Made by a program: the position numbers and the translations under genes. A DNA stretch of 8,985 bases from Gammaproteobacteria bacterium (GTDB lineage: Bacteria; Pseudomonadota; Gammaproteobacteria; Steroidobacterales; Steroidobacteraceae): positions 1 to 8,985 of the forward strand of contig JAQGOE010000053.1 of NCBI GenBank assembly GCA_028293725.1, written 5' to 3'. Shown one piece after another: positions 1 through 7,159 of this stretch (positions are counted from its first letter, which is position 1; each line of letters opens with the position of its first letter). The notes under the pieces are model-generated. The model saw only the letters and a list, made by a program, of their open reading frames with translations, did not search any database and was not told the origin of the DNA.

Positions 1-1
1 C

Positions 2-94
2 GACACGGACCCGAAAGTCGCCAGCCTGTGCCGGATAGCCGAGGCCGCCGTGGCCCATGGCCGCTGGAAATTGATCTGTAAACCCCATCAATGA
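2..94 (+). CDS. Possible 3' end of an unidentified gene (partial, cut by the window edge)
   Basis: Frame 2 is open from the first bases to a TGA at 92-94 and gives a 30-residue C-terminal tail reading DTDPKVASLCRIAEAAVAHG, then RWKLICKPHQ. By hand count, G/C at codon positions 1, 2 and 3 is about 63%, 50% and 77%, the ordering expected of real coding sequence in a GC-rich genome. The other plus frames are arginine/proline-rich or hit a stop early. I do not recognise the family from so short a tail. It would lie 78 bp upstream of the receptor gene in the same direction, so the two could be co-transcribed. The competing reading is the start of a minus-strand gene from an ATG at 88 or 103, which has no visible ribosome binding site and a poorer codon-position pattern. 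Confidence 0.35.
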   Translation, partial: DTDPKVASLCRIAEAAVAHGRWKLICKPHQ

Positions 95-158
95 TCGGTC
101 CATATTGAATTGGAGCTGTTCAAACACCCACTGCAACATGTGGCGATCGGGGATTGAC

Positions 159-166
159 GAGGGGGA
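159..166 (+). promoter_or_regulatory. Ribosome binding site of the TonB-dependent receptor
   Basis: The purine run GAGGGGGA ends six bases before the ATG at 173. It supports that start over the second ATG at 176 and over in-frame TTG codons about 18 residues further in. I could not find a convincing -35/-10 pair in the 78 bp between 95 and 172. Confidence 0.6.
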
Positions 167-172
167 CAGAAT

Positions 173-2380
173 ATGATGCGTTTGCCATTCGGGCGACCTG
201 TTTTACGACACCGCGGCGCAACCTTGTTGGATGCAATCGGAAGGCCGGCTTCCAGGTCGCTGCTGCGGACATTCGGCGGCCTTGCCGTGCTGACAGGAAC
301 TGCGCACGCGCAGACGGCGCCATCCAATACCCAGGTCACCGAGGCGCAGCCGGCGACCGACGCGCTCGAGGAAGTCGTGGTCACTGCGCGCAAGCGCTCG
401 GAGGTCCTGCAGGATATCCCGGAATCAATCCAGGCTTTCGGCGCCCGGGAGCTCGAAGACGCCCATATCACCAGACTCGACGATCTCGGCAACTTTGTCT
501 CGAATCTGAACATCATGACCCGGGCCGACAACAATCCGGATGTCGTACTGCGCGGTGTGGGGTCGTTCGGCGTGGTGCGAGGCGTCGGATTCTATGCAAA
601 CGACGTGCAGCTCTTCGACGGCCAGACGGTCCGGCCGGATGATCTGGAACGGATCGAAGTGCTCAAGGGGCCGCAGGGCACTCTCTACGGCGGCAGCAAT
701 ATCGGCGGCGCGATCAAGTACATCACCAAGCTGCCCAACGATACCTTCGAGGGCCGAGTGACGCTCGAGGCCGGAAATTACGACACCCAGACTGCTTCAG
801 CGATGGTCTCGGGAGCCCTCTCACCAGGAGTGCTCGATGGGCGGGTGAGCGTGTATGGCTCGACGACCGGCGGCTACATCTACGACACGATACTGAACAA
901 GATGGTCAATGGTGGCAACGAGCGGGGCGGGCGCATCACGCTTCTATACAAGCCTACGGACGCGACGACAGCCACTCTTTATCTCAACGGCGACCAGAAC
1001 CACTCGGGTGCCGGCGCAAACATCTATTACCGACCCGCCTCCCCGCAGGACTACTCGCTGGACGTGACGGACGGCACGCAACCCGCCTACTCGCGCACCC
1101 TGTATTCGGCGACCCTCAAAGTCGATCACGATTTCAGCCAGAGCCTCGCGCTCACTTCGATCACCTCTTATTTCCGCTCGTACATCGATTCGGTCAACGA
1201 CACCGACAAGGGGCCGCTGCCGCTGCTGACCAACACCGACCACTACTCGCATGACGTGTATAGCCAGGAGCTGCGCCTGGTCAATTCCGACCCCGGCGCC
1301 TTCAAATGGCTGGTGGGGCTGTTCGGACAGGTCAACAACAATTCCACCGCGGACACCAGCCACCAGTTCGCCGGCGATCCGTCGGACCCGGCGGCGAATT
1401 TCGCCGACCCGACGCAGTTCGTCGATCAATTCACGAACCCGGTGCAGCGCCACAACGAATACGCCCTGTTCGGCAGCGCCAACTACGACTGGGGCCCGTG
1501 GTCCTTCGAGACCGGGTTGCGGGTTGACTACAACGACAGCTCGATGACGGACCCCCTGTACGCTCTTTACAGGAGCCAGCACGGAACGGAAGTCCTGCCG
1601 AAGTTCTCCATCTCCTACCACTTCGACAAGGACATCATGGCCTATTCGACCGTTTCGCGCGGCTTCGAGCCGGGCGACCTGGTCGAGGGGTTCGACGTGG
1701 GCGGCAATCCGCTGCTCACCCTCTTCAAGCCAGAGACGACCTGGAATTACGAGTTGGGCCTGAAATCGACACTGCTCGATCGTGTGCGCTTCAACGCGGC
1801 GGCATTTTACATCCAGTACGACCAGCGGCTGTTTCAGACCAATGTGCTCGAAAGCGGCCAGCTGGTCGGTGTTACCGAGAATATCGGCTCGTCACACAAC
1901 TACGGCGGTGAGTTCGACGTTTCGACGCGTCTTTGGCGGGAGTTGTTCGTCTCGGGCAGCTTCGGCGTCACCAAGGCGATCTGGGGCAATATCCCCATCT
2001 TCGATTCCGATCTCAACGAGCCGACCAATCTGTCGGGGCGCAGCGCAACCAACACGCCGTCATACCAGGGCTCGCTGTCGCTGGACTGGTCGCACCCGCT
2101 CACGGAGCATCTCGTTTTCGGTGCCCGCGTGGATGCCTCGTTCGTCGGCTACTCGTTCTGGGATGTCACGGATCACTATCGGCAGAATCCCTACCAGCTT
2201 CTCAATCTCGGCGCCCGCCTGGAAAGCGACCACTGGACCGTCTCGGCGCACGTCTCGAATCTCACCGATACGCGATACAACACTGCCTACATCAGCGCTG
2301 CCGAGCTGCAGGCGCCATTCAACGTCGCAGGCATCGGTGTGCCACGCCTCTGGACGGCAGCCGTCTCCTATCACTGGTAG
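173..2380 (+). CDS. TonB-dependent outer-membrane receptor
   Basis: This 735-residue outer-membrane beta-barrel would import a substrate using energy from TonB-ExbB-ExbD. An export signal with a long basic N-region (about residues 1-30) is followed by a hydrophobic stretch and a likely signal peptidase I site after AHA (residues 44-46). A TonB box, EEVVVTA, lies at about 66-72. The plug domain covers about 78-190, with VVLRGVG (124-130) and ERIEVLKGPQGTLYGG (159-174), typical of the family. The remainder is a 22-strand barrel rich in alternating aromatic residues, ending SYHW; a terminal aromatic residue is the usual BAM recognition signal. There is no N-terminal STN domain, so signalling to an anti-sigma factor is unlikely. 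The length is normal. The substrate cannot be read from sequence. Siderophores are the classic cargo, but proximity to an aromatic acid transporter and pyrone/aldolase enzymes suggests a catabolic substrate (inference). It converges on the minus-strand operon across 50 bp. Confidence 0.95.
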   Translation: MMRLPFGRPVLRHRGATLLDAIGRPASRSLLRTFGGLAVLTGTAHAQTAPSNTQVTEAQPATDALEEVVVTARKRSEVLQDIPESIQAFGARELEDAHITRLDDLGNFVSNLNIMTRADNNPDVVLRGVGSFGVVRGVGFYANDVQLFDGQTVRPDDLERIEVLKGPQGTLYGGSNIGGAIKYITKLPNDTFEGRVTLEAGNYDTQTASAMVSGALSPGVLDGRVSVYGSTTGGYIYDTILNKMVNGGNERGGRITLLYKPTDATTATLYLNGDQNHSGAGANIYYRPASPQDYSLDVTDGTQPAYSRTLYSATLKVDHDFSQSLALTSITSYFRSYIDSVNDTDKGPLPLLTNTDHYSHDVYSQELRLVNSDPGAFKWLVGLFGQVNNNSTADTSHQFAGDPSDPAANFADPTQFVDQFTNPVQRHNEYALFGSANYDWGPWSFETGLRVDYNDSSMTDPLYALYRSQHGTEVLPKFSISYHFDKDIMAYSTVSRGFEPGDLVEGFDVGGNPLLTLFKPETTWNYELGLKSTLLDRVRFNAAAFYIQYDQRLFQTNVLESGQLVGVTENIGSSHNYGGEFDVSTRLWRELFVSGSFGVTKAIWGNIPIFDSDLNEPTNLSGRSATNTPSYQGSLSLDWSHPLTEHLVFGARVDASFVGYSFWDVTDHYRQNPYQLLNLGARLESDHWTVSAHVSNLTDTRYNTAYISAAELQAPFNVAGIGVPRLWTAAVSYHW

Positions 2381-2394
2381 AGGTAGGGCCGACT

Positions 2395-2422
2395 GACTCG
2401 CACCGGTCTCGCGGTGCGAGTC
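2395..2422. terminator. Stem-loop between convergent genes, possible bidirectional terminator
   Basis: A perfect inverted repeat pairs GACTCGCACCG (2395-2405) with CGGTGCGAGTC (2412-2422) around a 6-base loop, GTCTCG. It fills most of the 50-bp gap between the receptor stop (2380) and the propeller gene stop (2431), where a terminator is expected for both. Neither strand has a T-run after the stem, so it is not a canonical intrinsic terminator. It may instead act as an RNA 3'-end stabiliser or a weak terminator. Confidence 0.5.
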
Positions 2423-2430
2423 GTGAGCCG

Positions 2431-3468
2431 TTACTGCGGGGCCACCACGAGGATCTCGAAGGTGCCGGGCACGACGCTCGGATAGGGACTCGGCGGGACT
2501 GGCGGTCCAAATTTAGCGGCGGGCAGGTACACGCGCCCGCTGCTGACATCGACGGCGCCCAGACGCGTCCCCACCTGGGTGGCGAGGGTTTGAACGACTG
2601 CGATGTCGGTCGCGGTACGAACGGCGATTACACTCAACGTGCCGCTATCCGCAGCGGGAACGAACACGAGGTGGCGCTGCGGGTCAAACATCAGGGCGTC
2701 GGCACCCTTCCCTACTGTGAGACTGGCGGCTTCACGGCCGTCTTCGCGATGAAGGAACTTCACGACCCCGTTGTCGCACACCGAAATCAACAGGTCATCG
2801 TCCCGATCGTAAGCGAGGCCGGTGGGATCCTCGCAGCCCTTCAACGGGACATGCTTTACGACCTTACGCGCGGACACATCCACTGCCACGATCTCGTTCG
2901 TCTTTCCCCGATTGACGTTGATGTACAGTCCGCCCTTGCCATCGGCCGCGGCGAATTCGGGCTTCCCGCCGATGGGCACGCTGCCGATCACCTTGGCCTG
3001 TTCGATGTCGATGAGCAGCACCAGGCCTGACTCGCCGTTGATCGCCGCGAGCAGCCCGGAGTGCGGTTCCAGCACCAACGCATCGAGAGCGTGCATGCCG
3101 TTGACCGGGTTGTATTCGGCGGTGGGGATTGTTGCGATGACCTCTCCGGTGGCGCCCTTGAAGACCGTGACCGTTTTAGTCGAGCTATCGTCAACGGCGA
3201 CCTTGCCGTCGCCAAGAGGCGCCACGCCATGTGTCGTCTTGCCGGTCACCAGGCCCGTCGTTATTTTGTTTGTTTTCAGATCCAACGCGGTGACGCCCTG
3301 CTGCGCAAGGTAGAGTCGGGCGGCGGACGCGTCGACGCTGGCGTAGTCCCAATTTTTGCCCGTTCCGGGGATACGATCGACGATGGAGTAACCCGGCGTC
3401 GCCGGTGTAGCGGCCGTGGCAACCGACCATGCCGCTGTCGTGGTGACGATTGCGTTCGCAATCTTCAT
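2431..3468 (-). CDS. Exported YncE-like beta-propeller protein
   Basis: This 345-residue protein has a probable N-terminal signal peptide (MKIANAIVTTTAAWSVATAA, cleavage near residue 20) and is therefore likely periplasmic. The rest consists of repeated propeller blades of the YVTN/YncE kind: each has a strand such as RLYLA, AAINGES or LYINVNRG, a turn, then a strand such as VTALDLKTNKI, LVLLIDIEQAKVIGSV or IVAVDVSARKVVKHV. About seven such units run from residue 29 to the end. Family members are often annotated from the fold alone; some bind ligands or are lactonase-like, and no catalytic residue can be assigned here. The start is supported by GGAGA at 3474-3478, five bases upstream and inside the end of the preceding gene. 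The ATG overlaps that gene's TGA (ATGA), so translation is probably coupled. It is last in the minus-strand operon and faces the receptor, so a periplasmic partnership in uptake is possible but unproven. Confidence 0.9.
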   Translation of the reverse strand: MKIANAIVTTTAAWSVATAATPATPGYSIVDRIPGTGKNWDYASVDASAARLYLAQQGVTALDLKTNKITTGLVTGKTTHGVAPLGDGKVAVDDSSTKTVTVFKGATGEVIATIPTAEYNPVNGMHALDALVLEPHSGLLAAINGESGLVLLIDIEQAKVIGSVPIGGKPEFAAADGKGGLYINVNRGKTNEIVAVDVSARKVVKHVPLKGCEDPTGLAYDRDDDLLISVCDNGVVKFLHREDGREAASLTVGKGADALMFDPQRHLVFVPAADSGTLSVIAVRTATDIAVVQTLATQVGTRLGAVDVSSGRVYLPAAKFGPPVPPSPYPSVVPGTFEILVVAPQ

Positions 3469-4637
3469 GAAAATCTCCGGGGATAGGTCACGTTGGTGAA
3501 TCCTGCGACGATCACATCGGCGGGGCGATTGTCGCTGTCGCAGAGTTGATCGACGATGTAGGGTGCGACGGAGTTGGCGAGCTGCTGCGCAGGGTCTTCC
3601 ATCACGAACCGCAGACGCGTCATGACGGCACGGCGATCGTCCGGCGACCGCACGGCCGGCATCTCCCCGATCGAGCGGGTGCTGGCATCAATGACCGGCG
3701 CACTGTTGATCGCCGGCTCGAAAGCCGGATAGCCTGCAAACATTTCCCGGCCGACCTCGACGGTCGCCCGGGTACTGAACCAGATTTGGCGAAATTGGGC
3801 CTCCAGGGCGGCGCGACCGGCTGCGTCGCGCAGATCGGCCAGCACCAGCGAGGGAGCATGCGGAGCGATATAGAGCCTGTCAGGAGGCAGTCTCCCGGCG
3901 GACGCCCGCCATAGCAGATGGCACATGCTGTTCGTCGACCAGGTGAGACCGGCCGTGGCGCGACCGGCCCGGCCGCTGACGACGACCATCAGGCGCTGCC
4001 AGTCGAAATCCTGATTCCGTAGCCAGCCGATGATCCGGTGTCCAATGTCGAGAAAGACCAGGCCGAAGGTGCCGGCCATCATGTCGTTGATGGGCACCGG
4101 AACGTCGGCGTCATTGACCGGATCGAGATAGTGATTGCGGAGGTAGTCGAACGTAAGGCGTGACTGATCGGCCAGCCCGCGGGTGAGAAAGTCCAGGGTT
4201 ACCGCGCAGCTGTAATCCACGAGGTCGGTGATCTTGGGCTCCATTCCGGCCCAGGCTGCCACGGCGACCGTATCGCGCCAGTACGCCTCGGTGTTGATAG
4301 CCCGCACCTTGACGATCTGGTCGATGAGACGGTGCGCGTGAGCTTCCCAGGCGGGGTCACCCAGCTCACGCATGCGCACGATGAAGGGAACGGCCACGCC
4401 AAGGTGCGAGATGCTGGTGAGCTCGACGAATCCCCGGGTGGAATTGCGGAAGCTCTCCATCAGCGGCTCGCGCCCGGAGCCCGGGAAGATGATGATGTCA
4501 CTGCCGGTCGTCACCAACAGCGGATCGTCGGATGACAACCGTGCCTTGAGACTGTTGAGATGACCGCCGATGCTGTCGGCATCCGGTGTGAAGATCGAAT
4601 ACAGCGTGCGGAATTCGGGATGGGGACTGTAGGCCAT
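3465..4637 (-). CDS. Conserved-looking hypothetical protein, 390 residues
   Basis: I do not recognise this protein with confidence; it has some resemblance, from memory only, to proteins labelled DUF5624. It has no signal peptide and only one notable hydrophobic stretch (about 186-205, containing HRIIGWL at 200-206), which looks like a buried helix rather than a membrane span, so a soluble cytoplasmic protein is likely. The first 55 residues look alpha/beta with a glycine-rich turn (DIIIFPGSGREP, 47-58). The middle looks helical and is rich in His, Trp and Asp (SHLGVAVPFIV 77-87, EAHAH 98-102, NHYLDP 168-173, DIGHRIIGW 197-205, NSMCHLLW 236-243, IAPHAP 257-262), the sort of conserved polar residues seen in enzymes or ligand-binding proteins. 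The start is ATG at 4637, 21 bp after the EAR-propeller gene, with only a weak AAGAG-like binding site. Its TGA overlaps the ATG of the YncE-like gene. The tight packing implies a shared task, but I assign no function. Confidence 0.88.
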   Translation of the reverse strand: MAYSPHPEFRTLYSIFTPDADSIGGHLNSLKARLSSDDPLLVTTGSDIIIFPGSGREPLMESFRNSTRGFVELTSISHLGVAVPFIVRMRELGDPAWEAHAHRLIDQIVKVRAINTEAYWRDTVAVAAWAGMEPKITDLVDYSCAVTLDFLTRGLADQSRLTFDYLRNHYLDPVNDADVPVPINDMMAGTFGLVFLDIGHRIIGWLRNQDFDWQRLMVVVSGRAGRATAGLTWSTNSMCHLLWRASAGRLPPDRLYIAPHAPSLVLADLRDAAGRAALEAQFRQIWFSTRATVEVGREMFAGYPAFEPAINSAPVIDASTRSIGEMPAVRSPDDRRAVMTRLRFVMEDPAQQLANSVAPYIVDQLCDSDNRPADVIVAGFTNVTYPRRFS

Positions 4638-4658
4638 GATTGCGGCGCTCTTAAACGG

Positions 4659-5792
4659 TCACAGAGCCAAACGATAGATTACCGTGTCCTGGCGAAAGCG
4701 GATGTCGGGAGTGAGACTGTTGGACACGGCGAGAAAGCGCTCACCGTCGGCCTCGAACGCCGCGGCATCCGTGCCGCCGAAGGTGGCAAATTCGCAGACC
4801 TGCGTGAAGTGCCCCTGGTCCCAGCGAAAGATCTGGGACATGAGGTCGGTCTTCGGGGCCGCGGGCGTGCCCTCGATGAAGCAGATACGGACGAGGTGCA
4901 GTGTCGAGTCGGTGTGGATCAACTCGAATTCGCGACCCCCCGGCCCACCGAGACTCTGGTGGGTCACGAACTGACTGCCCTCCCAGCGGTACAGAAAGGA
5001 TTCGCCGGCGATGTTGGCGAAGGCGAGCCAGGCGCTCTGGTCGGCCTCGAAGAACAGGAAGGCGCGCCCACCCTGCTCGGCAAAATTCTGGAATACGGCG
5101 AAGCGCTCACCATTCCAACGGTACAGGGAGGACACGCTGGTATGGTCGGCATACGCCAGAAAGCGCTCGCCAGCGAGCTCGAAGTAGTCCCAGTTGTAAC
5201 CCCAGCGACCCTCCAGGGTCTGAAATTCGCTGAACCGGGTGCCGTCCCATTCAAAAATACAGGACTGGCGTGGATGGCGGGCCTCGGCGCCAGGAACCGT
5301 CACTCCTTGGGCGAGCGCCAGAAAATGGCGTCCGTCGAAGCTGAAATAATGCCATTGCTTCGCGGCGAACGTCGGGATCTCCTGGAACGGGATCCAGGCA
5401 CTGTCCTGGCGCCGGTAGATCTTCGACGAGGCGTTGAGATCGTACGGCCCGCTGCCCGTGCGCACGCTCGCCGTAGCCAGGAAGCGCTCCGCGCCGATGT
5501 GGAAAGAAACAGCGTCTTCGCCGCCCGGCACGGGCAGTCGCTCTGCCTCGTGGAACTGCCCATTCTCCCAACGGTAAACGATCATGTCGATGTCACTATT
5601 GCCCGCGTTCATGTACGGCTTTTGCCCGGGTACATCTTCGGCAAGTTGTGGGATCGCCAGGTAGAGTCTGCCGTCGAGCTCGAAGGGTGCGACGGCCCGG
5701 GCACCGGATGTGGGCAGCCGCTGTTGTAACGTCAGGATCGCGGAGCCTGCCGGTGAGGTCGCCTGACCTGAAATTTCCGCATCGTGAGTCAC
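4659..5792 (-). CDS. EAR/EPTP-repeat seven-bladed beta-propeller protein
   Basis: This 377-residue protein is made almost entirely of seven tandem EAR (epitempin/EPTP) repeats, at about 24-80, 81-133, 134-187, 188-231, 232-275, 276-329 and 330-377. Each follows the pattern FQ..., a central F(x)hDGERFLAxA strand, then hYRWxGxxF. Clear copies include ELAGERFLAYAD (205-216) with SLYRWNGERF (222-231), ANIAGESFLYRWEGSQF (259-275) and EADGERFLAVSN (347-358). Seven repeats match a complete seven-bladed propeller. The best-known members are eukaryotic proteins such as LGI1, where the propeller binds other proteins; bacterial members are poorly characterised. There is no signal peptide, so it is probably cytoplasmic. 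The start is GTG at 5790-5792, supported by GGAAGAGG. It is first in the three-gene minus operon, divergent from an aromatic acid transporter. A binding scaffold or a propeller enzyme (some lactonases and fungal carboxymuconate lactonising enzyme are propellers) are both possible; no active site is evident. Confidence 0.92.
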   Translation of the reverse strand: MTHDAEISGQATSPAGSAILTLQQRLPTSGARAVAPFELDGRLYLAIPQLAEDVPGQKPYMNAGNSDIDMIVYRWENGQFHEAERLPVPGGEDAVSFHIGAERFLATASVRTGSGPYDLNASSKIYRRQDSAWIPFQEIPTFAAKQWHYFSFDGRHFLALAQGVTVPGAEARHPRQSCIFEWDGTRFSEFQTLEGRWGYNWDYFELAGERFLAYADHTSVSSLYRWNGERFAVFQNFAEQGGRAFLFFEADQSAWLAFANIAGESFLYRWEGSQFVTHQSLGGPGGREFELIHTDSTLHLVRICFIEGTPAAPKTDLMSQIFRWDQGHFTQVCEFATFGGTDAAAFEADGERFLAVSNSLTPDIRFRQDTVIYRLAL

Positions 5793-5849
5793 TCAATATT
5801 CCTCTTCCGGGTCTGCCTGTTACGCTAGCACCGCGGCGACCGGCAATTG
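5793..5849. promoter_or_regulatory. 57-bp divergent intergenic region
   Basis: This short gap separates the start of the minus-strand EAR operon from the start of the plus-strand transporter. Both promoters cannot fit here without overlapping, so either they share this region or at least one lies inside the opposite gene. I see two short palindromes (AATATT at 5795-5800 and GCTAGC at 5824-5829) but no convincing -35/-10 pair or long operator. Joint regulation of the transporter and the operon is an inference from the arrangement. No regulator gene lies in the window. Confidence 0.4.
5801..5808 (-). promoter_or_regulatory. Ribosome binding site that fixes a GTG start
   Basis: Read on the minus strand the bases are GGAAGAGG, followed by eight bases (AATATTGA) and then GTG at 5792. 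This strong site supports the GTG as the true start of the EAR-repeat gene. The next in-frame methionine is at residue 61, inside the first repeat. Confidence 0.65.
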
Positions 5850-7151
5850 ATGCCTATTTCCAATCAATCGGGCAGCCAGATCGAATTGGCCTCGAAGGCG
5901 CGATTGCGGCAACCTCTGGCAGTGGACGAAGCTCAATACCTCGACGGCAGCGGCGTGCGCCAGACCCAGGCGCTGCGCGTCCTGATCATCGGCTTCGTGA
6001 TCGTGATGGTCGATGGCTACGATTCCATGATGATTTCCTTCCTGGCCCCCCTGCTCGCCCGGGACCTGGCCCTCAGCCCGACCGATCTGGGAAAAATCTT
6101 CGCCGTAGGCTATCTCGGAGCCATCGTGGGCGCCATTGCGGTCGGATCCCTGGCGGATCGGATCGGGCGCAAGTCGATGCTGATCGCGTCTCTCGCGCTT
6201 GCCAGCGTCGCGACGATGATATGCGCGGACGCAACGTCGCTGGCGACGCTGACCGGCCTGCGCTTTGTAGCAGGCATGGCGCTCGGGGGCGCGCTGCCCG
6301 CGTTGATATCGTTGACCGCGGAGCACACACGGCCCGAGCGTCGTAACGGGACGATTACCTTGATGTACATCGGTTACCCGGTCGGCGCGGTCGTCGGCGG
6401 TGCGGTAACCTCTGGGCTCCTCCGCTACGGGTCATCGGCGATTTTCCTCGGCGCGGGGGTGACGAGTTTGATAGCGCTGGCGCTCGCGCTGTTGCTTCCA
6501 GAATCGCTACGGACTGGTGGGCACTCGACGTCCGCCCCCCGAAACCGGGGCACCCTGTTGTCTTCTCTGCGGGAGCAGTTTGCAGAACGGCGCTTGTGGC
6601 CCGGACTGATGTTATGGGTCGGACTGTTCTCAATGCTGGTGGTCACCTATTTCCTGGTGAGCTGGACGCCGACCCTTCTCGTGAAATCCGGATTCTCGCC
6701 GGGCAAGGCGGCCCTTGGCAGCGTACTGCTGAATCTGGGCGGGGTGGTCGGGGCGCTCATCATGGCCCCGGTGATCAACAGGTTCGGCCCCTACATCCCG
6801 GCGGCCGTTGCGGTGGGCTGCGGTGCAGTGGTCATCGCGCTCCTCGGACAGAACGTTCGATCGGTTGCGCCGCTGATGTTCGCCTTGTTTATCGCAGGCG
6901 GCTGCATCATCGGGGGCCAACTCAACTTCCCCGCAATGACCGTTGCGCTCTATCCGCCGCACGTGCGAGGTGCCGGCACGGGGTGGACCATGGGTGTGGG
7001 GCGACTCGGCTCGATTGTCGGACCGATGGTGGGCGGAGCACTCGTCGCCGCGAATTTCAGTGTCGGCAGCCTCTTTGTCATCGCCGCGATCCCGCCGGTA
7101 ATCGCGGCTGGCGCGCTGGTCATCGCGGCTGGGATGCAGCGGCGCAACTGA
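5850..7151 (+). CDS. MFS transporter, aromatic acid:H+ symporter family (PcaK/BenK-like)
   Basis: This inner-membrane protein of 433 residues should have 12 membrane segments and would import an aromatic or related organic acid with protons. After a roughly 40-residue cytoplasmic N-terminus, the first segment carries DGYD (55-58), matching the DGxD motif whose aspartates are required in PcaK. The loop between segments 2 and 3 has the MFS signature GSLADRIGRK (99-108). PERRNG (162-167) follows segment 4, and LLLPES (215-220) precedes the central loop. Near the end, LYPPHVRGAGTGW and MGVGRLGSIVG (about 367-391) match the conserved YPxxxRxxGxxWxxGxGRxGxIxG stretch of this family. The start is ambiguous: TTG at 5847 and ATG at 5850 are adjacent, and neither has a clear ribosome binding site; I chose the ATG. 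It is divergent from the EAR operon and convergent with the LigI-like gene. The exact substrate is not predictable. Confidence 0.93.
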   Translation: MPISNQSGSQIELASKARLRQPLAVDEAQYLDGSGVRQTQALRVLIIGFVIVMVDGYDSMMISFLAPLLARDLALSPTDLGKIFAVGYLGAIVGAIAVGSLADRIGRKSMLIASLALASVATMICADATSLATLTGLRFVAGMALGGALPALISLTAEHTRPERRNGTITLMYIGYPVGAVVGGAVTSGLLRYGSSAIFLGAGVTSLIALALALLLPESLRTGGHSTSAPRNRGTLLSSLREQFAERRLWPGLMLWVGLFSMLVVTYFLVSWTPTLLVKSGFSPGKAALGSVLLNLGGVVGALIMAPVINRFGPYIPAAVAVGCGAVVIALLGQNVRSVAPLMFALFIAGGCIIGGQLNFPAMTVALYPPHVRGAGTGWTMGVGRLGSIVGPMVGGALVAANFSVGSLFVIAAIPPVIAAGALVIAAGMQRRN

Positions 7152-7159
7152 GCACGAGG

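Noticed and set aside
1..103. Minus-strand ATG at 88 or 103 reading MGFTDQFPAAMGHGG off the window edge
   Set aside because: No ribosome binding site is visible, and G/C at third positions (about 62%) is lower than at first positions (about 77%), the reverse of real genes here. The plus-strand frame 2 fits better, but the evidence is short, so this remains a weak alternative.
99..114. Imperfect palindrome TCCATATTGAATTGGA upstream of the receptor
   Set aside because: Only four outer base pairs match and the centre is mismatched, so it is within chance expectation and cannot be called an operator.
944..1621. Minus-strand open frame of 225 residues inside the receptor gene
   Set aside because: Its Val/Arg-rich composition is that of an antisense shadow, and the receptor barrel on the plus strand is continuous here.
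1933..3030. Plus-strand open frame of 365 residues spanning the receptor end and the propeller gene
   Set aside because: It crosses two well-supported genes and the hairpin between them, with an Arg/Gly/Ala-rich sequence and no family resemblance.
4560..5729. Long plus-strand open frame (389 residues) antisense to the EAR-repeat gene
   Set aside because: It mirrors the EAR gene over nearly its full length and has no recognisable domain. The minus-strand frame shows seven clear repeats and a strong ribosome binding site, so this is a shadow typical of GC-rich DNA.
4659..5792. DNA-level tandem repeat or CRISPR-like array from the recurring AAGCGCTC
   Set aside because: The spacing is irregular and the copies are explained by the protein repeats (GERF turns). 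No spacer-repeat architecture is present.
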